Of a stretch of 6,729 nucleotides of DNA, positions 5,037 through 6,729 are shown piece after piece. Made by a program: the position numbers and the translations under genes. Source of the DNA: Candidatus Omnitrophota bacterium (GTDB lineage Bacteria; Omnitrophota; Gorgyraeia; 2-01-FULL-45-10); contig JAUYDB010000057.1 in NCBI GenBank assembly GCA_030691985.1, positions 1-6,729 on the forward strand. Direction: 5' to 3'. The first letter of the stretch is position 1. Every line of letters begins with the position of its first letter. The notes under the pieces are model-generated. The model did no database searches, was not told where the DNA came from, and saw only the letters and a program-made list of their open reading frames with translations.

Positions 5037-6729
5037 ATGCGTAAGCGATGCAGGAATTACGCGATAAGCGCCGCTCTATTGTTATTTATCGGCATTCTCT
5101 TTTCTCCTGTCATGTCGCTGTGCCAGGAGCCGCCGTCAAATAATGATTGTCTTACCTGCCATGATAATATCGATATCCGGGAATATAAGGCGTCTGTTCA
5201 CGGCCCAAGCCTCTGCACGTCATGCCACAGCGATGCCCGCGATATCGCTCACCAGGAAAAACCGGCTAAGGTAAATTGCGCAAACTGCCATAAGTATGAG
5301 TCACTGGCCTATAATGCGTCTGACCACGGCCAGGCGGCGAAGTATGGTATTCCGGCAGCAGGCTGTCCGGATTGCCACGGCCGGCCCCACGCGATCCTGG
5401 ATACGCGTAACGCCAAATCGCCGGCATATCGCCAAAACATCCCCGAAACGTGCGCCAGGTGCCATGACGACGAAAAGAGGATGGCTAAATATAATTTATT
5501 GGAGGAGAACCCGTCCGCGACATATAGAGAGACTGTTCACGGGAAAGCCCTTAAAGAAAAAGGGTTAGCGTCTGCGGCAATATGCACGGATTGTCATGGT
5601 TCGCATAATCTGTCGTCTCCGGCTAATCCAAAATCCAGGATCTATTGGTCCAATGTACCGTCAACCTGCGGCAGGTGCCATGAGAATGTCCTTAATACGT
5701 ATTTACGCAGTGTCCACGGGAAAGCGGTAACGGCCGGTAAACGGGACGCGCCCGTCTGCACCAGCTGTCACGGCGAACACACCATCAGGTCCCATAAAGA
5801 CCCGGAGTCGTCGGTTTATCCGACGGTGATTGCAAAAAAGACATGCGGCCAGTGCCATGCCGCCGAGAAGATAATCACCAAATATCGATTGCCCGCCGGC
5901 CGGGTCGAAACCTATCTGCAGAGCTATCACGGATTGGCCGGCAAGTTCGGCGTGACGACAGTGGCAAACTGCGCGAGTTGTCACGGTATCCATGACATCC
6001 TCCCCGCGAACGACCCCGATTCCGATGTCAATAAGAAAAACCTGCCGAAGACATGCGGAAAATGCCATCCGAACGCGGGGGGAAAGCTTGCCAAAGGTTC
6101 CGTCCATCTTGCGCCTTCCGCGACGCAAGACAGGGCGGTATTTTATGTAACCTGCATCTACATACTGCTCATCGTCCTGACTATCGGCGGAATGCTGGCG
6201 CATAACACCCTGGACTTCCTGGCTGAATTAAGGATCCATTATCAGAAACATCAAAAAAAGGCCGTATCTATCCGCTTTACGACAGGTGAACGCATCCAAC
6301 ATCTCTGTCTTGTAAGCACCTTTTTCTTATTAGCATATACCGGGTTCGCCTTACGTTATCGCGAAGCATGGTGGGCATTGCCCTTTACGATCTGGAATCC
6401 CGGATTTGATTGGCGAGGGATCGTTCATAGAATTTTTGCGGTCATCTTCGTAGCCTTGGTGATATACCATGGATACTATTTATTCTGGACATCGCGCGGG
6501 AAAGAGCAGCTTAAGGCTTTAATGATCAAGGGGAGGGATTTCTCGGATTTCTTCGCGACCATGAAATACTATTTCGGTATTCGTAAAGAAAAACCAAAGT
6601 ATGCCAGGTTTAACTACGTAGAGAAATCCGAGTATTGGGCCCTGGCGTGGGGATCTATCATCATGATCCTTACGGGGGCAATGCTTATGTTTGAAAACTT
6701 CTTTTTCCGGTATTTCCCTAAATGGATAT
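5037..6729 (+). CDS. CbcL-like fusion of 11-heme cytochrome c and diheme cytochrome b (3' end outside window)
   Basis: The frame stays open to the window end, giving 564 residues so far. A signal peptide or anchor covers about 8-28. The periplasmic part holds 11 CXXCH motifs beginning at residues 38, 60, 81, 110, 139, 183, 211, 241, 270, 311 and 340. Three stretches repeat the pattern S-V/Y-H-G-K/L ... C-x-x-C-H-G-x-H (about 166-190, 225-248, 296-319). Helices follow at about 366-388, 420-438, 462-484 and 534-556. 'TTGERIQHLCLVSTFFLLAYTGF' and VHRIFAVIFVALVIYHGYY match the HydC/FdnI/b561-type cytochrome b family, with H422, H464 and H478 as likely heme b ligands. This order is that of Geobacter CbcL, a quinone-linked inner-membrane cytochrome. 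ATG 5037 has AAGGA four bases upstream; GTG 5022, overlapping the previous stop as GTGA, is an in-frame alternative adding five residues. At least one more helix is expected beyond the window. Confidence 0.87.
   Translation, partial: MRKRCRNYAISAALLLFIGILFSPVMSLCQEPPSNNDCLTCHDNIDIREYKASVHGPSLCTSCHSDARDIAHQEKPAKVNCANCHKYESLAYNASDHGQAAKYGIPAAGCPDCHGRPHAILDTRNAKSPAYRQNIPETCARCHDDEKRMAKYNLLEENPSATYRETVHGKALKEKGLASAAICTDCHGSHNLSSPANPKSRIYWSNVPSTCGRCHENVLNTYLRSVHGKAVTAGKRDAPVCTSCHGEHTIRSHKDPESSVYPTVIAKKTCGQCHAAEKIITKYRLPAGRVETYLQSYHGLAGKFGVTTVANCASCHGIHDILPANDPDSDVNKKNLPKTCGKCHPNAGGKLAKGSVHLAPSATQDRAVFYVTCIYILLIVLTIGGMLAHNTLDFLAELRIHYQKHQKKAVSIRFTTGERIQHLCLVSTFFLLAYTGFALRYREAWWALPFTIWNPGFDWRGIVHRIFAVIFVALVIYHGYYLFWTSRGKEQLKALMIKGRDFSDFFATMKYYFGIRKEKPKYARFNYVEKSEYWALAWGSIIMILTGAMLMFENFFFRYFPKWI

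Noticed and set aside
5106..5126. Lipoprotein signal at Cys29 of the CbcL-like protein
   Set aside because: The residues before the cysteine (V-M-S-L) do not fit the lipobox; leucine directly before the cysteine is not allowed.
5296..5568. Open frame of 90 codons on the + strand
   Set aside because: Out-of-frame overlap with the heme-rich part of the CbcL-like gene; basic, low-complexity peptide.
5703..6203. Open frame of 166 codons on the - strand
   Set aside because: Lies wholly opposite the CbcL-like gene, whose heme motifs and cytochrome b helices are unambiguous.

Overview
The window carries a cytochrome c-rich respiratory locus from a bacterium that uses System II (Ccs/Res) cytochrome c maturation. 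All genes lie on the + strand. The mixed base composition, multiheme cytochromes, a quinol-dehydrogenase-like membrane cytochrome and short dispersed repeats fit an uncultured anaerobic or microaerophilic bacterium with a Gram-negative-type periplasm (for example Omnitrophota, Nitrospirota or Desulfobacterota-like lineages). The phylum is an inference of low confidence, since no rRNA or other marker gene is present.

Layout. (a) Positions 1-200 hold the 3' end of a DUF559 (restriction-endonuclease-like fold) gene, whose last codons run through a dispersed CCCTCACCCC-type hairpin repeat. (b) Positions 201-391 are intergenic, with a weak terminator-like hairpin, a 17-nt palindrome and a degenerate direct repeat. 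(c) Positions 392-1496 hold two tandem, about 84% identical tetraheme cytochromes of the c554 family. (d) Positions 1506-3352 hold the cytochrome c synthase pair ResB/Ccs1 and ResC/CcsA. (e) Positions 3353-3432 hold a TAGCGTA tandem repeat that folds back on a downstream inverted copy. (f) Positions 3433-5025 encode a membrane-anchored NapC/NrfH-type multiheme cytochrome with 13 CXXCH motifs plus one CX4CH and one CX3CH, so up to 15 hemes. (g) From 5037 to the window end runs an incomplete gene for a protein joining an 11-heme periplasmic cytochrome c domain to a diheme cytochrome b (HydC/FdnI-like) membrane domain. This is the architecture of Geobacter CbcL.

How the genes may work together. 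The b-type domain of the last protein and the NapC/NrfH anchor of the preceding one are both candidates for exchanging electrons with the membrane quinone pool. Their c-heme wires would pass electrons through the periplasm, and the tetraheme c554-like proteins could act as soluble shuttles. ResB/ResC would attach the roughly 34 c-type hemes per set of the four cytochromes. No terminal reductase or outer-membrane conduit is visible, so the final acceptor or donor is unknown and may be encoded just downstream. The most notable elements are the 15-heme protein with two non-standard heme motifs and its pairing with a CbcL-like cytochrome b/c fusion.
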